From Prochlorococcus sp. AG-347-L17 (lineage in GTDB: Bacteria > Cyanobacteriota > Cyanobacteriia > PCC-6307 > Cyanobiaceae): a stretch of DNA of 41,542 nt. The translations under genes and the position numbers were made by a program. Every line of letters begins with the position of its first letter. The stretch's first letter is position 1. The notes below the pieces were generated by a model that was not told where the DNA came from, made no database searches, and saw only the letters and a program-made list of their open reading frames with translations. The stretch spans positions 1 to 41,542 of the forward strand of contig QCCN01000015.1 of assembly GCA_003278925.1 (NCBI GenBank). Reading direction: 5' to 3'. Below are positions 29,687-40,200 of this stretch, one piece after another.

Positions 29687-31099
29687 TTGATAGATAAAGA
29701 AGTTGTAGTTATTGGAGCTGGTCTTGCAGGGTCTGAAGCGGCATGGCAATTAGCAAATTCCGGCATACCAGTCAAATTAATTGAAATGAGACCTGTCAAA
29801 TCAACTCCAGCTCATCATACTGGTGAGTTTGGAGAATTGGTTTGTAGTAATAGTTTTGGAGCTTTAAGTCCCGATAGAGCTGCAGGTTTATTGCAAAAAG
29901 AACTTAGATTTTTTAATTCATTAATAGTTCAAACAGCAGACAAATTTGCTGTTCCAGCTGGAGGAGCTTTGGCGGTTGATAGATCTAAATTTAGTATCGC
30001 TTTGACAGAAGCATTATCTAATCATCCTTTTATTGAAATTAAGAGATTTGAGCAATTAGATCTCCCAAGCAAAGAAAATATAACGATCCTCGCAACTGGT
30101 CCATTAACTGCCGATGATTTGTCCCTTAAAATTCAAGCTTTTACAGGTATTGATGCGTGTCATTTTTTTGATGCCGCTAGTCCTATTATTTATGGAGATA
30201 CTATTGATCAAGAGATTATATTTAAAGCTAGTAGGTACGACAAAGGAGATCCGGCATATCTAAATTGCCCTATGGGTGAAAATGATTACATCCATTTCAG
30301 GAACGAACTTATAGAAGGAGAACAAGCTAATTTAAAAGACTTTGAGAAAGAATCAGCTAATTTCTTTGAAGCTTGCTTACCAATTGAAGAAATTGCTAGA
30401 AGAGGTGTTGACACAATGAGATATGGACCATTGAAATCTATTGGTTTGTGGAATCCAAAATGGGGAGATTTATTTGATAGAGAAAATAGATTAAAAAAGC
30501 GACCTCATGCAGTTGTCCAATTAAGGAAAGAAGATTTAGAAGGGAAATTACTAAATATGGTAGGTTTTCAAACTAACCTCAAATGGTCTGAGCAAAAAAG
30601 AATATTTACGATGATTCCTGGTTTAGAAAAGGCTGAATTTGTACGTTTTGGAGTAATGCATAGAAATACTTTTTTAGAATCTCCAAAACTACTTTTACCC
30701 ACATTGCAATTTATGAAAAGAGAAAACCTTTTTGCTGCGGGTCAGATAACAGGGACGGAAGGTTATGCCGCTGCAGCTGCAGGAGGCTTGCTTGCAGGAA
30801 TAAATGCATCCTTATTAGCTAAGGGTAAAAAACCAGTAAGTTTTCCTGATGAATCAATGATTGGTTCTCTAATGAATTTTATCAGTAACAAAAATCAAAT
30901 ATTATCTAATCAGAAAAAGAATAAATTCCAACCAATGCCTGCTTCATTTGGTTTAGTTCCAGAACTAACTAAAAAAATAAAAGATAAAAGATTAAGGTAC
31001 AAAGCTTATCAAGAAAGATCTACAGAAGCCTTGAATGACTTTAAAAATAAACTAGATTCTTGTTTTGATAAAGACCACTTACTCAGCAAAATTTACTAA
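29687..31099 (+). CDS. trmFO: Methylenetetrahydrofolate-tRNA-(uracil-5-)-methyltransferase
   Basis: The 470-residue FAD enzyme makes m5U54 in the tRNA T loop, using methylene-[18 protein letters not shown] (6-20) is the FAD-binding fold, Cys53 in [11 protein letters not shown] and Cys230 in EACLPIE match the two catalytic cysteines of the family, and [18 protein letters not shown] holds the C-terminal flavin contact. The start is a TTG at 29687, directly after psbY; no ATG serves. Confidence 0.95.
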   Translation: MIDKEVVVIGAGLAGSEAAWQLANSGIPVKLIEMRPVKSTPAHHTGEFGELVCSNSFGALSPDRAAGLLQKELRFFNSLIVQTADKFAVPAGGALAVDRSKFSIALTEALSNHPFIEIKRFEQLDLPSKENITILATGPLTADDLSLKIQAFTGIDACHFFDAASPIIYGDTIDQEIIFKASRYDKGDPAYLNCPMGENDYIHFRNELIEGEQANLKDFEKESANFFEACLPIEEIARRGVDTMRYGPLKSIGLWNPKWGDLFDRENRLKKRPHAVVQLRKEDLEGKLLNMVGFQTNLKWSEQKRIFTMIPGLEKAEFVRFGVMHRNTFLESPKLLLPTLQFMKRENLFAAGQITGTEGYAAAAAGGLLAGINASLLAKGKKPVSFPDESMIGSLMNFISNKNQILSNQKKNKFQPMPASFGLVPELTKKIKDKRLRYKAYQERSTEALNDFKNKLDSCFDKDHLLSKIY

Positions 31100-31123
31100 G
31101 ATTAATTATCAAAGATCCAAAAA

Positions 31124-32668
31124 ATGGAATTAAATAAGGAAAACTTCGATGCAATTATTATTGGCTCAGGAATAGGAGGGTTAGTAACTGCTTCACAATT
31201 GGCAGCAAAAGGAGCTCAAGTTTTAGTTCTTGAAAAATATATTATTCCAGGAGGGAGTGGAGGTTCTTTTAAGAGAAAAGGCTACACCTTTGATGTAGGA
31301 GCTTCAATGATTTTTGGATTTGGAGAAAAAGGTTATACCAATTTATTAACTCGTGCTTTGAAAGATGTGAATGAAAAATGCGATACTATTCCGGATCCTG
31401 TTCAACTGGAATATCACTTACCAAATAACTTTAATATTTCTGTAGATAGAAATTATGAGCAATTTATAAGCAAATTATCAGCTAGTTTCCCCAATGAAAA
31501 AAAAGGTATCAAGAAATTCTATGATACTTGTGCCAGTGTATTTAAATGTTTAGATTCAATGCCTCTTTTATCAATAGAGGATCCAAGTTATCTTTTTAAA
31601 GTTTTCTTTAAATCTCCATTATCTTGTTTAGGGTTAGCTAGATGGTTACCTGCAAATGCAGGAGATGTTGCGAGAAAGTTTATAAAAGATCCTGAACTTT
31701 TAAAATTTATCGATATCGAATGTTTTTGTTGGTCTGTAATGCCAGCTCTAAAAACCCCTATGATTAATGCTGGAATGGTTTTTACAGATAGGCATGCTGG
31801 GGGGATTAATTATCCAAAAGGGGGAGTTGGAACCATAGCAGAGAAGTTTGTTTCTGGGATTGAAAAATTAGGAGGAAAAGTTAGATACAAAGCCAATGTG
31901 ACTGAAATCCTCTTAAAGGATGAGAAAGCGGTAGGAGTTAAGCTCTCAAATGGGGAAGAGATATATTCAAATATTATTGTATCCAACTCCACTAGATGGG
32001 ATACATTTGGATTAAAAGATAATACTAAAGGATTAATTTCTAACAAAAACGTGCCAAAAAGTGAATATAAGTGGTCAGAAACTTATAAACCCTCACCTTC
32101 TTTTGTTTCCATTCACCTTGGAGTAGAAAAAAATCTAATACCCGATAATTTTAATTGTCATCATATAATGGTTGAAAATTGGGATGAATTAGAAAGCGAA
32201 AAGGGAGTAATTTTTGTTTCTATACCTACTTTGCTTGACACGTCTTTGGCTCCAGGAGGTAAACATATCGTACATGCATTTACCCCTTCATCCATTAGTG
32301 AATGGGAAGGCCTATCAAGGAAAGAATATTTGCAAAAGAAAGAAAAATATTTTTCTTTTCTTGTTGAAAAAATATCAACTATTCTTCCTAATCTTGAACA
32401 AAAAATTGATCACAAAGAAATTGGTACTCCCAAAACTCATAAAAAGTTTCTTGGAAGGTATGAGGGTAGTTATGGCCCAATTCCTAATAAAAAGTTGCTT
32501 GGACTTTTGCCAATGCCTTTCAACACTACAAAAATTCAAAACCTTTATTGTGTAGGTGATTCATGCTTCCCTGGCCAAGGCCTTAATGCAGTTGCTTTCA
32601 GTGGATACGCATGCGCCCATAAAATAGGTGCAAAATTAAACATAAACAGTTTTAACTTGCCAGACTAA
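31124..32668 (+). CDS. crtH: Carotenoid isomerase
   Basis: The 514-residue protein has an N-terminal FAD fold (AIIIGSGIGGLVTASQLAAK), then VLEKYIIPGGSGGSFKRKGY, and the C-terminal CVGDSCFPGQGLNAVAFSGY. This is the CrtISO/CrtH signature. The enzyme converts poly-cis-lycopene to all-trans-lycopene at the membrane. It starts 25 bp after trmFO on the same strand. Confidence 0.93.
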   Translation: MELNKENFDAIIIGSGIGGLVTASQLAAKGAQVLVLEKYIIPGGSGGSFKRKGYTFDVGASMIFGFGEKGYTNLLTRALKDVNEKCDTIPDPVQLEYHLPNNFNISVDRNYEQFISKLSASFPNEKKGIKKFYDTCASVFKCLDSMPLLSIEDPSYLFKVFFKSPLSCLGLARWLPANAGDVARKFIKDPELLKFIDIECFCWSVMPALKTPMINAGMVFTDRHAGGINYPKGGVGTIAEKFVSGIEKLGGKVRYKANVTEILLKDEKAVGVKLSNGEEIYSNIIVSNSTRWDTFGLKDNTKGLISNKNVPKSEYKWSETYKPSPSFVSIHLGVEKNLIPDNFNCHHIMVENWDELESEKGVIFVSIPTLLDTSLAPGGKHIVHAFTPSSISEWEGLSRKEYLQKKEKYFSFLVEKISTILPNLEQKIDHKEIGTPKTHKKFLGRYEGSYGPIPNKKLLGLLPMPFNTTKIQNLYCVGDSCFPGQGLNAVAFSGYACAHKIGAKLNINSFNLPD

Positions 32669-32677
32669 ATTTATCCC

Positions 32678-33190
32678 GTGGAAATGATAGAAAAATTTAA
32701 AACTCTTTTTTTTGTGAAAAGTTCTTTAGTGACTTTATATATAGCGCTTACAATTCCTATCCCATTTATCTCAATTGATGGATTGAAAATTGCTTCTATT
32801 ATTACATTCGTCTTAGGCCTTTATTTAATAATCAATATCACAAGTGATTATGTAGAAACTTGTAGTGATAAGATTTCATATAAAACTAGCTTTATTTCTA
32901 AAACCTTAGGAAAAAAAAATTGGGAGATTTCTTGGAAAGATATTAAGTTAATCAAGTCTTTACCAACTAGTCAGGGGAGTAAAGTTTATTACTTTAATAC
33001 TTACCAAGGTGAAAACTTTCTTGTCCCACAAAGAGTGGAAAACTTTGAAAAATTTGTATTAATTGTTTCACGGAATACTGGTATTACTTTTAAAGAAATG
33101 TCTTACATATCACCATTATGGACATATAAATTACTTACATTGCTTTCTTTTTTAATGATTATTGGTGAACTTTTTGCTTTTTTAAATTAA
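32678..33190 (+). CDS. Small membrane protein
   Basis: The 170-residue protein has hydrophobic segments at about residues 14-30, 36-55 and 146-168. Between them is a soluble strand-rich part (DKISYKTSFISKTLGKKNWE, KVYYFNTYQGENFLVPQRVE) that recalls a PH-like domain. It lies 10 bp after crtH, so it is probably co-transcribed. Function is unknown; a role near carotenoid enzymes would be a guess. The stop is 1 bp from the end of the convergent regulator gene. Confidence 0.6.
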   Translation: MEMIEKFKTLFFVKSSLVTLYIALTIPIPFISIDGLKIASIITFVLGLYLIINITSDYVETCSDKISYKTSFISKTLGKKNWEISWKDIKLIKSLPTSQGSKVYYFNTYQGENFLVPQRVENFEKFVLIVSRNTGITFKEMSYISPLWTYKLLTLLSFLMIIGELFAFLN

Positions 33191-33191
33191 A

Positions 33192-33929
33192 TTAAATATT
33201 ATCGATACTAAATCGATAACCTTGCTGTCTAACAGTCGTTATTCCCCCACCTTCACCCAATCCAGCCTGTTCCAATTTTCTCCTCAAAGTCAATACCTGA
33301 GTATCTACCGATCTGGGGCCCCCACTAAAGGGCGGCCAGGCCATCCTTAGGAGCTCTTGACGACTTCTTACCATTCCTGGTGGCATAAGAAGAGCACAAA
33401 GCAGTGCAAACTCCCTAGGGCTTAATTCTACGGGCTTCTCACTGAGGGTAACTTGTCTTAAAAGAAGATGAACCTCTAACGGTCCAACCTCAACTTTTTC
33501 TTGTAATCCTATCCTCCCCCTTTTTAAGAGTGTTCTACATCGTGCTGCAAGCTCTTCGAGTCCAAAAGGTTTTCTTAGAACATCATCTGCCCCTTCATCT
33601 AATAAATTTACTAATGCTTCAACACCTGATCTTGCTGTTAAAACAATGACAGAACTCCCCAATTGTTGGGCTAGTCTCATTGCAGTATTCTGTTCGAGGA
33701 TTTCTGCGCTCACTAATAGGTCAGGTGATTGTTCTCTGCATAAGTCAATAGCTTCTGCAGCTGTTCCTACAGCCGCAGCTAAATGGCCATCTTGGCGAAG
33801 CCTTTGCACAAGTACGGTTCTAAGTGTGGGGTGAGGTTCAACAACTAAAACTCTTGAAGGAGTTTGGGAGTTTGTAGGCAACTGTGAATTGCCAGGAGTT
33901 GAAGCTAAGATTTGCTCAGTTGATTGCAT
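33192..33929 (-). CDS. Atypical OmpR-type response regulator
   Basis: The 245-residue protein has a receiver domain (about 26-135) and a winged-helix DNA-binding domain (about 150-243, VELSPREFALLCALLM, SVDTQVLTLRRKLEQ, TVRQQGYRF). The receiver lacks the phosphorylation site: PDLLVSAEIL has Ala75 where Asp is expected, and the acidic pair is replaced by EP (31-32). Thr98 and Lys120 are kept. Control by phosphorylation is therefore unlikely; this recalls NblR-like regulators. Codons are visibly richer in G and C than those of neighbours. No partner kinase is nearby. Confidence 0.85.
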   Translation of the reverse strand: MQSTEQILASTPGNSQLPTNSQTPSRVLVVEPHPTLRTVLVQRLRQDGHLAAAVGTAAEAIDLCREQSPDLLVSAEILEQNTAMRLAQQLGSSVIVLTARSGVEALVNLLDEGADDVLRKPFGLEELAARCRTLLKRGRIGLQEKVEVGPLEVHLLLRQVTLSEKPVELSPREFALLCALLMPPGMVRSRQELLRMAWPPFSGGPRSVDTQVLTLRRKLEQAGLGEGGGITTVRQQGYRFSIDNI

Positions 33930-34015
33930 TCTTGATTACTGTTTGGCCGGGCAATTTTTAATCATCCTTAATAAGGTATAACAAATGCTAAATAAAAATC
34001 AGAATCTATCGAATT

Positions 34016-34285
34016 ATGACATCATTTGAAAATCCCAAAGCAATTCGTCATTTTCAATCAATTTGTGATAGTTGCCAGGACTTAGTTACTCGTTTTCATA
34101 CCCCATCTGATCTTAAATTATATAGTGATGGCTATCTCCAAGCCTTAAGGAATTGCAGTAGTTTAGAGCAAAAGGATCAAGAGAAATTAGAAAGATTAAT
34201 TGAAAGATGGATTTTAGATCCGTCTAGTTTTATTGATCCAGAAGGAGATGGAAATAAAGGTTTTTTTGATAAAAAAATAATTTAA
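34016..34285 (+). CDS. Small conserved-looking protein
   Basis: The 89-residue soluble protein starts MTSFENPKAIRHFQSICDSC and has a helical charged middle (LEQKDQEKLERLIERWILDP). CDSC could bind metal. It has no signal peptide. It is divergent from the atypical regulator, with a shared promoter region of about 85 bp. I recall similar proteins in other cyanobacteria, but no function. Confidence 0.6.
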   Translation: MTSFENPKAIRHFQSICDSCQDLVTRFHTPSDLKLYSDGYLQALRNCSSLEQKDQEKLERLIERWILDPSSFIDPEGDGNKGFFDKKII

Positions 34286-34333
34286 AATATTAATTTTTAT
34301 TAATTAATTCAGTATTTATACTTACTAATTGTC

Positions 34334-34657
34334 TTAGGACGCTAATTCAATTTCTATTTTTTCTTTTAGAGATCCTGAATTGTACATCTCGATAAGAATG
34401 TCGGATCCACCAAGAAATTCTCCTTTTAAGAAAACTTGAGGTATTGTAGGCCAATCCGAATATTCTTTGATACCTTCTCGTATAGTTAAATCACTTAAAA
34501 CATCAAACGTACCAAATTCTACCCCTAGAGAATTTAGTATTTGAACTACGTTATTGGAAAAACCGCATTGAGGCATTAATTTTGTTCCTTTCATGAAAAC
34601 CATTACTGGATTAGAATCAATAAGTTTTTTTATTTTATCTTTTGTTATGTTGTCCAT
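34334..34657 (-). CDS. grxD: Monothiol glutaredoxin (Grx4 type)
   Basis: The 107-residue protein carries the CGFS active site (Cys31 in [10 protein letters not shown]), the glutathione-contact [16 protein letters not shown], and N-terminal PVMVFMKGT. Such proteins bind a [2Fe-2S] cluster with glutathione and pass it to other proteins. The bolA gene lies 3 bp upstream in the same operon; Grx4 and BolA form a joint cluster-bearing complex. Confidence 0.96.
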   Translation of the reverse strand: MDNITKDKIKKLIDSNPVMVFMKGTKLMPQCGFSNNVVQILNSLGVEFGTFDVLSDLTIREGIKEYSDWPTIPQVFLKGEFLGGSDILIEMYNSGSLKEKIEIELAS

Positions 34658-34660
34658 AAT

Positions 34661-34891
34661 TCAATTTGTTGTTTGTGTTTTTAATGCCAGTGCATGGATA
34701 GCTTCTGAGGCTAATTCTTCCTTCAAAGCAGAATAGACTAGCTGGTGTTGTTTTACTAATGATAATCCATTGAATTCAGATGCAATTACAGTTACTTGCA
34801 AATGATCATTCCCCTTAAGGTTTTCAACAAAAACTTGGGAACTTGGAATTTTTTTAGTGATTAAATTAATGACTTCTGCTTTAGTGATCAT
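34661..34891 (-). CDS. bolA: BolA-family protein
   Basis: The 76-residue protein has the BolA/IbaG fold: VINLITKKIPSSQVFVENLK, then DHLQVTVIASEFNGLSLVKQ with the class loop, and HQLVYSALKEELASEAIHAL. His in VKQHQL is the usual cluster ligand. It is co-transcribed with grxD; the two proteins act together in iron-sulfur handling. Confidence 0.93.
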   Translation of the reverse strand: MITKAEVINLITKKIPSSQVFVENLKGNDHLQVTVIASEFNGLSLVKQHQLVYSALKEELASEAIHALALKTQTTN

Positions 34892-34903
34892 AATTAATTT
34901 TAA

Positions 34904-35431
34904 TTAACCTTTGTATTTTGTCTCAACAAATCCTAGTTGGATCAATCTTTCATAAGCTTTTTTTCCTTCTGGGCTCGTAGGTGACATTATCCTAATTGTT
35001 TCAACAAGTAAGGGTACTGCCACCTCTGGTTTTTCAGTTTTTATATACATAGAGGCCAGTCTCTCATTTGAATCTGCCAAAATTTGTAATGTTTGCTTAC
35101 CTTTCCTTCTCATTTCATTTGGTATTCTCGCATCAATTCCTTTGAAAGACGAATTTAGATCAGAATAAAAAGACGCAAGCTGCTTTGCTAATTTTCTAGC
35201 GTCTAGGTAGGAATCCTTAGCTTTTTCGAAATCTCCGTTTTTAATATACTTATCGCCTTGATTTATGTAATATTCTACGTTTGAGATGGAAAGCTTTTTC
35301 CCCTCATTAGAGAGAACTTTGAAGTCATTTGGATTCTTTATTTCTGCATGAACCTCATTTTTGTAAGGAACATTTCCGAAAAATACAAATAATATTGGAA
35401 TTAATTTTAAGAATTTCATTCTCTTTTTCAA
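34904..35431 (-). CDS. Exported TPR-like protein
   Basis: The 175-residue protein has a signal peptide (about residues 5-29, ending EVHA). A helical domain follows with a TPR-like unit (YINQGDKYIKNGDFEKAKDS YLDARK region, about 55-80) and a second helical stretch (SNERLASMYIKTEKPEVAVP). It lies 12 bp upstream of bolA on the same strand, perhaps one transcript. Function is unknown. Similar exported TPR proteins are common in picocyanobacteria. Confidence 0.6.
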   Translation of the reverse strand: MKKRMKFLKLIPILFVFFGNVPYKNEVHAEIKNPNDFKVLSNEGKKLSISNVEYYINQGDKYIKNGDFEKAKDSYLDARKLAKQLASFYSDLNSSFKGIDARIPNEMRRKGKQTLQILADSNERLASMYIKTEKPEVAVPLLVETIRIMSPTSPEGKKAYERLIQLGFVETKYKG

Positions 35432-35461
35432 TTTTTAAATTTATAGTAACTTATTGCAGAT

Positions 35462-36136
35462 TCATCTACCTACATTTTTTAATGCTTTTTCTTCCTCTTG
35501 GGTCATTTTTTCATTTAGAAATAAATTAAATTCCTTGATAGTAAATTTTAAGTAATTATTAATTGCTATTGGTTGCCCAAAGGATAAACAAAATTCGCCT
35601 CTAAATTTAGGAGGTACTTTACTATAGGCAATTCCAATTGGGATAATAAAAATTGATGTTGATTTTTTTGTTGCTAATCTAGCTAACCTGTAAAGTCCTT
35701 CTTTGAGAACTAATTTTTTACCATATTTATTAATCTTTCCCTCGGGGAAAACAACTAGTTGTTCTCTTTTTTCTATAAGATCAATCGCATACCTTAAAGC
35801 TGAGAGAGATGGCGATAATTGATTTATCGAAAAACATCCAAGTCTTTTTAAAAACCAACCTTGTATTCCTTTCATTTCGGATTTAGTAACCATAAATCTA
35901 CAATCCTTTTTTGTTACCCTTCTACCCATTGCCATTGTGAGTATTAAGCCATCCCATCTTGATCTGTGGGTTGGAGCTAAAATGATAGAGGAATTTATGG
36001 GAATCGAAAAACCATTTTTTAATATTTTCTTTTTACTAAAAAAGAATCTCAAAACAACGTCTTGAGTAACGAACATTGCTATAAATCCCAATACAGGGTT
36101 GATTTTATGCCAGATATCTAAGGAATTCTTCTTCAA
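35462..36136 (-). CDS. plsC: 1-acyl-sn-glycerol-3-phosphate acyltransferase
   Basis: The 224-residue protein has the PlsC/AGPAT motifs: HRSRWD (His57, Asp62; HX4D catalytic block I) and [10 protein letters not shown] (FPEG, 130-133; block III). It acylates lysophosphatidic acid to phosphatidic acid at the inner membrane. A weakly hydrophobic N-terminus would sit on the membrane. It is divergent from pdxJ. Confidence 0.88.
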   Translation of the reverse strand: MKKNSLDIWHKINPVLGFIAMFVTQDVVLRFFFSKKKILKNGFSIPINSSIILAPTHRSRWDGLILTMAMGRRVTKKDCRFMVTKSEMKGIQGWFLKRLGCFSINQLSPSLSALRYAIDLIEKREQLVVFPEGKINKYGKKLVLKEGLYRLARLATKKSTSIFIIPIGIAYSKVPPKFRGEFCLSFGQPIAINNYLKFTIKEFNLFLNEKMTQEEEKALKNVGR

Positions 36137-36236
36137 ATTCTATTTACTGTATATTAATAATTTAAGTGTTTGCCTTTTTTTATTAGCTATTATTGGGCGG
36201 TTACTAGATTGTCTGGAAACTAAGATTTTCAAAATT

Positions 36237-36953
36237 ATGGCTACTTTAGGAGTAAACATTGATCATATTGCAAATGTAAGGCAAGCAAGGAAAACTGTCG
36301 AGCCTGATCCTGTGCAATTTGCTTTTTTAGCTGAATTAGGAGGTGCAGACTCCATAACAGTTCATTTAAGAGAAGACAGAAGGCATATACAAGATAGGGA
36401 CGTATTCCTTCTGAAAGAGACTATAAAAACGAAACTCAATTTAGAGATGGCTGCTACAGAAGAAATGTTAGAAATTGCCAAAAAAATCCTCCCCGATTAT
36501 GTAACCCTTGTACCCGAGAAAAGAGAGGAAGTTACGACTGAAGGCGGGTTGGATTTGAAAAGTAATGTGAAATACCTTAAAAATTTTGTTGGTAATTTAA
36601 AGGATTCAAATATAGAAGTTAGTGCATTTATTGATCCTATTGGTAAACAGATAAATTATTCCAAAGAAATAGGGTTTGATTTTATAGAATTACATACTGG
36701 AAAATATGCTGAACTATCGGGATCTGAACAATATAAAGAGCTCCAAAAGATTATAGAGTCTACACATTTAGCAAATGACCTTGGATTAGTTGTTAATGCT
36801 GGTCATGGCCTGAACTACAATAATGTTAAAAAAATTGCATCAATTAACAATATGAACGAGTTGAACATAGGTCATAGTATTGTTGCAAGGGCTTTAGCGA
36901 TAGGATTAGAAAAGTCTGTGCGTGAAATGAAGTCCCTTATCACATCAAATTAA
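36237..36953 (+). CDS. pdxJ: Pyridoxine 5'-phosphate synthase
   Basis: The 238-residue TIM-barrel enzyme closes the pyridine ring in the vitamin B6 pathway from deoxyxylulose phosphate and amino-acetone phosphate. Seen are [56 protein letters not shown] and NAGHGLNY. The frame is open to 36099, but MATLGVNID at 36237 is the family start. Confidence 0.96.
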   Translation: MATLGVNIDHIANVRQARKTVEPDPVQFAFLAELGGADSITVHLREDRRHIQDRDVFLLKETIKTKLNLEMAATEEMLEIAKKILPDYVTLVPEKREEVTTEGGLDLKSNVKYLKNFVGNLKDSNIEVSAFIDPIGKQINYSKEIGFDFIELHTGKYAELSGSEQYKELQKIIESTHLANDLGLVVNAGHGLNYNNVKKIASINNMNELNIGHSIVARALAIGLEKSVREMKSLITSN

Positions 36954-36962
36954 ATTTCAAAA

Positions 36963-37280
36963 ATGACAACATATTTTTTCGTTGCGGCAAGTGAAAAGTT
37001 TTTAACTGTTGAAGAACCACTTGATGAAATTTTGAAGGAGAGGATGAGGAACTATAAAGAAAATAATAAAGAAATAGATTTTTGGCTCTTAAAAAATCCA
37101 TCATTTTTACAAACCACCCAATTTGCTGATCTAAAATCAAAAATTCCATCTACCCCAGCAGTTGTTTTATCGACTGATAAAAAATTTATAACTTTCTTAA
37201 AGCTTCGTTTAGAGTTTGTTGCTGTGGGGGAATTCGAATGTCCTAATGCAGAAATAATTGATCCATTTAAAGTTGAGTAA
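36963..37280 (+). CDS. ycf54: Ycf54 (Mg-protoporphyrin ester cyclase factor)
   Basis: The 105-residue protein matches Ycf54 (DUF2488) as I know it: MTTYFFVAASEKFLTVEEPL, LKERMRNYKENNKEIDFWLL and STDKKFITFLKLRLEFVAVG. It is an accessory subunit of the oxidative cyclase that forms the fifth ring of chlorophyll. It starts 9 bp after pdxJ and may share a transcript. Confidence 0.9.
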   Translation: MTTYFFVAASEKFLTVEEPLDEILKERMRNYKENNKEIDFWLLKNPSFLQTTQFADLKSKIPSTPAVVLSTDKKFITFLKLRLEFVAVGEFECPNAEIIDPFKVE

Positions 37281-37297
37281 TATAACCATCTAGTAAA

Positions 37298-40200
37298 TTG
37301 CTCAATCTTTATAAGTCAAATAAAATTGAAGTAATTAGTGAGCTGTTAGCAGAGGAATTAAAAATATGTCCTCCGCCTATAAATGAGAAATTAGAAATAG
37401 TAGTCCCCAATTACTTTTTGGGGAATTGGTTACGTGAACAAATAACTATAAAAAACAAAATAAGTGCTCTTTATGAATTAAAGACAATATCAACTTATAC
37501 CGAATCTTTATTGACAAATTTTTTCCCTGCGATTGATATGAGCGCATGGAATTTTGAGTCAATTAAATGGGGCATTATTGATTCCTTGGAAGAATTAAAT
37601 AACTTTAAAGAATCATTTCCGCTTAGAAATTGGATTAATAAATATTTGGATAATAAAAAGACAATTGATGGAGACATTTATAATCTGACAAAAAAGATCA
37701 CGAATAATTTTATTGATTATCTGATTTTTAGACCTGAAATGATTGCTCAATGGAATAGATATGAAATTAATTCATCTAATCTATTTAAGAATTTAAACTC
37801 AGATCAATTTTGGCAACCTATTTTATATAAATTATTAGAGGAAAAGATATCTGAAAAGCCATCATGTTTATACATGATTGAAGTAATAAAGAATTTAAGA
37901 AAAATTAAAAACGTTCAATTTAAAGTATCAAATCAAATTTATATTTTTTCAGATAATAACTTATCTAAACTGCATATTAATTTTTATTCAGAACTTTCAA
38001 AATTTATTAAGGTAAATTTGTATTTATTATCTCCTGGAGAAGATTTATGGAATAGAATAAATTGTCTTGAAGGTGAGTTGGAATTTGATGATAAGGAAAG
38101 TAAATTGAATTTAAATAACACAAATATAGAGAAAATATTTGGTAAATTTGGAGCAAACTTTCAGAAATTAATTGATGAAAATATTTATTCAGAAGGTATA
38201 AATTTAAAAAATAATCTTATTTATCTCGATCCAACAACTCATTTTCATAATAAGAAAGATATTCCTCTTCTTAATCAAATACAAAAAAGACTAATTGATA
38301 ATAATGGAGTTGATTTTATTGTAAGTAAAAGGGATGATTCAATATTACTTTGTGAGCATTTTAATCAGAATAGTCAATTTGAATATTTAAGAAATAAAAT
38401 TATAGAAATAATAAATTCTTGCAAGAATATTAAATATAGTGATATTGCTGTTTTATCTCCACAAACTAATTTAATTAAACCTTATCTAAGGTATATCTTT
38501 AATAATGAGTTAATTAATGGTGAAAAGATACCTTATTTTTTTGTTGATGAGGATAATCATGACTCTTCAGGCATTTATGAATTTCTAATTGACATTACTG
38601 AAATAGCAAGTGAAAAAATTACACTTGAAAAAATAGATTATATTCTTTCGAAAAAAGTAACTCAGAACATTTTTGATTTTAATATTAGTGAGAAGGATGA
38701 AATTATTTTCTTACTTACACAAGCTGGGTTTCATTGGGGATTAGATGATAAAGAAAGATTAGGTGAAGAGAAAAATACTTTAGATTGGTGTATAAATAGA
38801 ATTATTTCAGGCTTAATTTATGACAAAGAAGTAAATTTAAGTACTTTTAATTTAAAACCATTTAGCTATAAAAATATAAGTTTGGATTTGAATAAATGGG
38901 TTAAAATATTAATTCATTTAAAAAAATATATTAATTTGTTAAGGGGATCTTTTCCTTACTCGAATTGGGTTGAAAAGATAAAGTTTATATTAAAAAGTAT
39001 TGCTGATTCTACTGCAAATTTTAATTTAGAAATAAGTAAAATAAATAGAATTCTTGATAATCACGCAATACCTTTAATACCTAATGATCTTATCTTGTTA
39101 AAAGTTTTTAGAGAAATATTAATTTCTTGCATAAATAAAGTTAAATACCAAAGCAAATCGCGCGTCAACAAGATCCTAGTTAGTGATATTGAGAATTCAA
39201 GGCATATTCCACATAAGGTTATCTTCCTAATAGATATGAATAGTGTTAATTATCCAAAATTACCAAAGAGTGAAAGCATTAATTTATTAAAAAACAAATA
39301 TCATTTGGGTGATCCATCTGTTTTTGAAAGAGAGAAATATGCATTTCTGGAGTTGTTAATTGCCTGCAGAAATAAATTAATAGTTACTTGGGTAAAAAAT
39401 GATAAAGACAATAAAAAATTAGATGTTTCTTTTCCTATAAAAGAGTTAATTTCTTTTTTTGATAGTTTCTTAAACCAAAGCCAAAGAGAACTAATAATTA
39501 AAGATTCTGATTTAAATAAAAATGAAATAATTGATCTTGATAAATCTAAGATTGTTAAAAGTAATTATTCTTTAATAGAAAATATAAATTGGAATGAAAA
39601 AAAATCTGATATTAAAAATTACAAATTATCAGAATTGATTTATTGGTTCAAGACTCCACAAAAATATTGGCTTAATAAAAACAATATTTCTCCCAAGGAA
39701 ATATTTATTCATCATCCAGACGAGGAGTATGTAAGCAATCTGCAAAAGTCGCAACTAATTACAAAAATAATCCAGCAAGTAGAGATTGATAATCATAATA
39801 TTATTGATGATTTAAATGAATTAAATATTAATGATCAATTGGCTGAAAATGGTATTATTATGCCCAAAAATAGTATTTTTATAAAAGAAAAAGAAATCAA
39901 AGACTTATTAAGCAGTCTATGTGCAAGTTTGAGTCAACACAATAAGATTAATAGAATCTATGTTAAGTTAAATGCGAATAAAGAAGAATATTTAATCGCT
40001 GATGACACTGTAATTGAATTAATTAATGCGAAGTTAAGTTTAAGTCGTTTGACTGAGGCTTGGATAAAATTACTCTTTATTTCTTCTTTAAAGAGTAATA
40101 TAAAAAAGACTAAAGTAATTTTTAGAACAGAAAATAATTATAAATCGCAAATTATTCAATCACCAGGAGCAACTGAATCAAATCTAATTTTGAAGGATTA

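Noticed and set aside
32214..32555. 113-codon frame inside crtH
   Set aside because: Out of frame with crtH, which is clearly conserved over this region.
36099..36236. 46-codon N-terminal extension of pdxJ
   Set aside because: The family starts at MATLGVNID. The extension is hydrophobic, overlaps the plsC start on the other strand and has no family counterpart.
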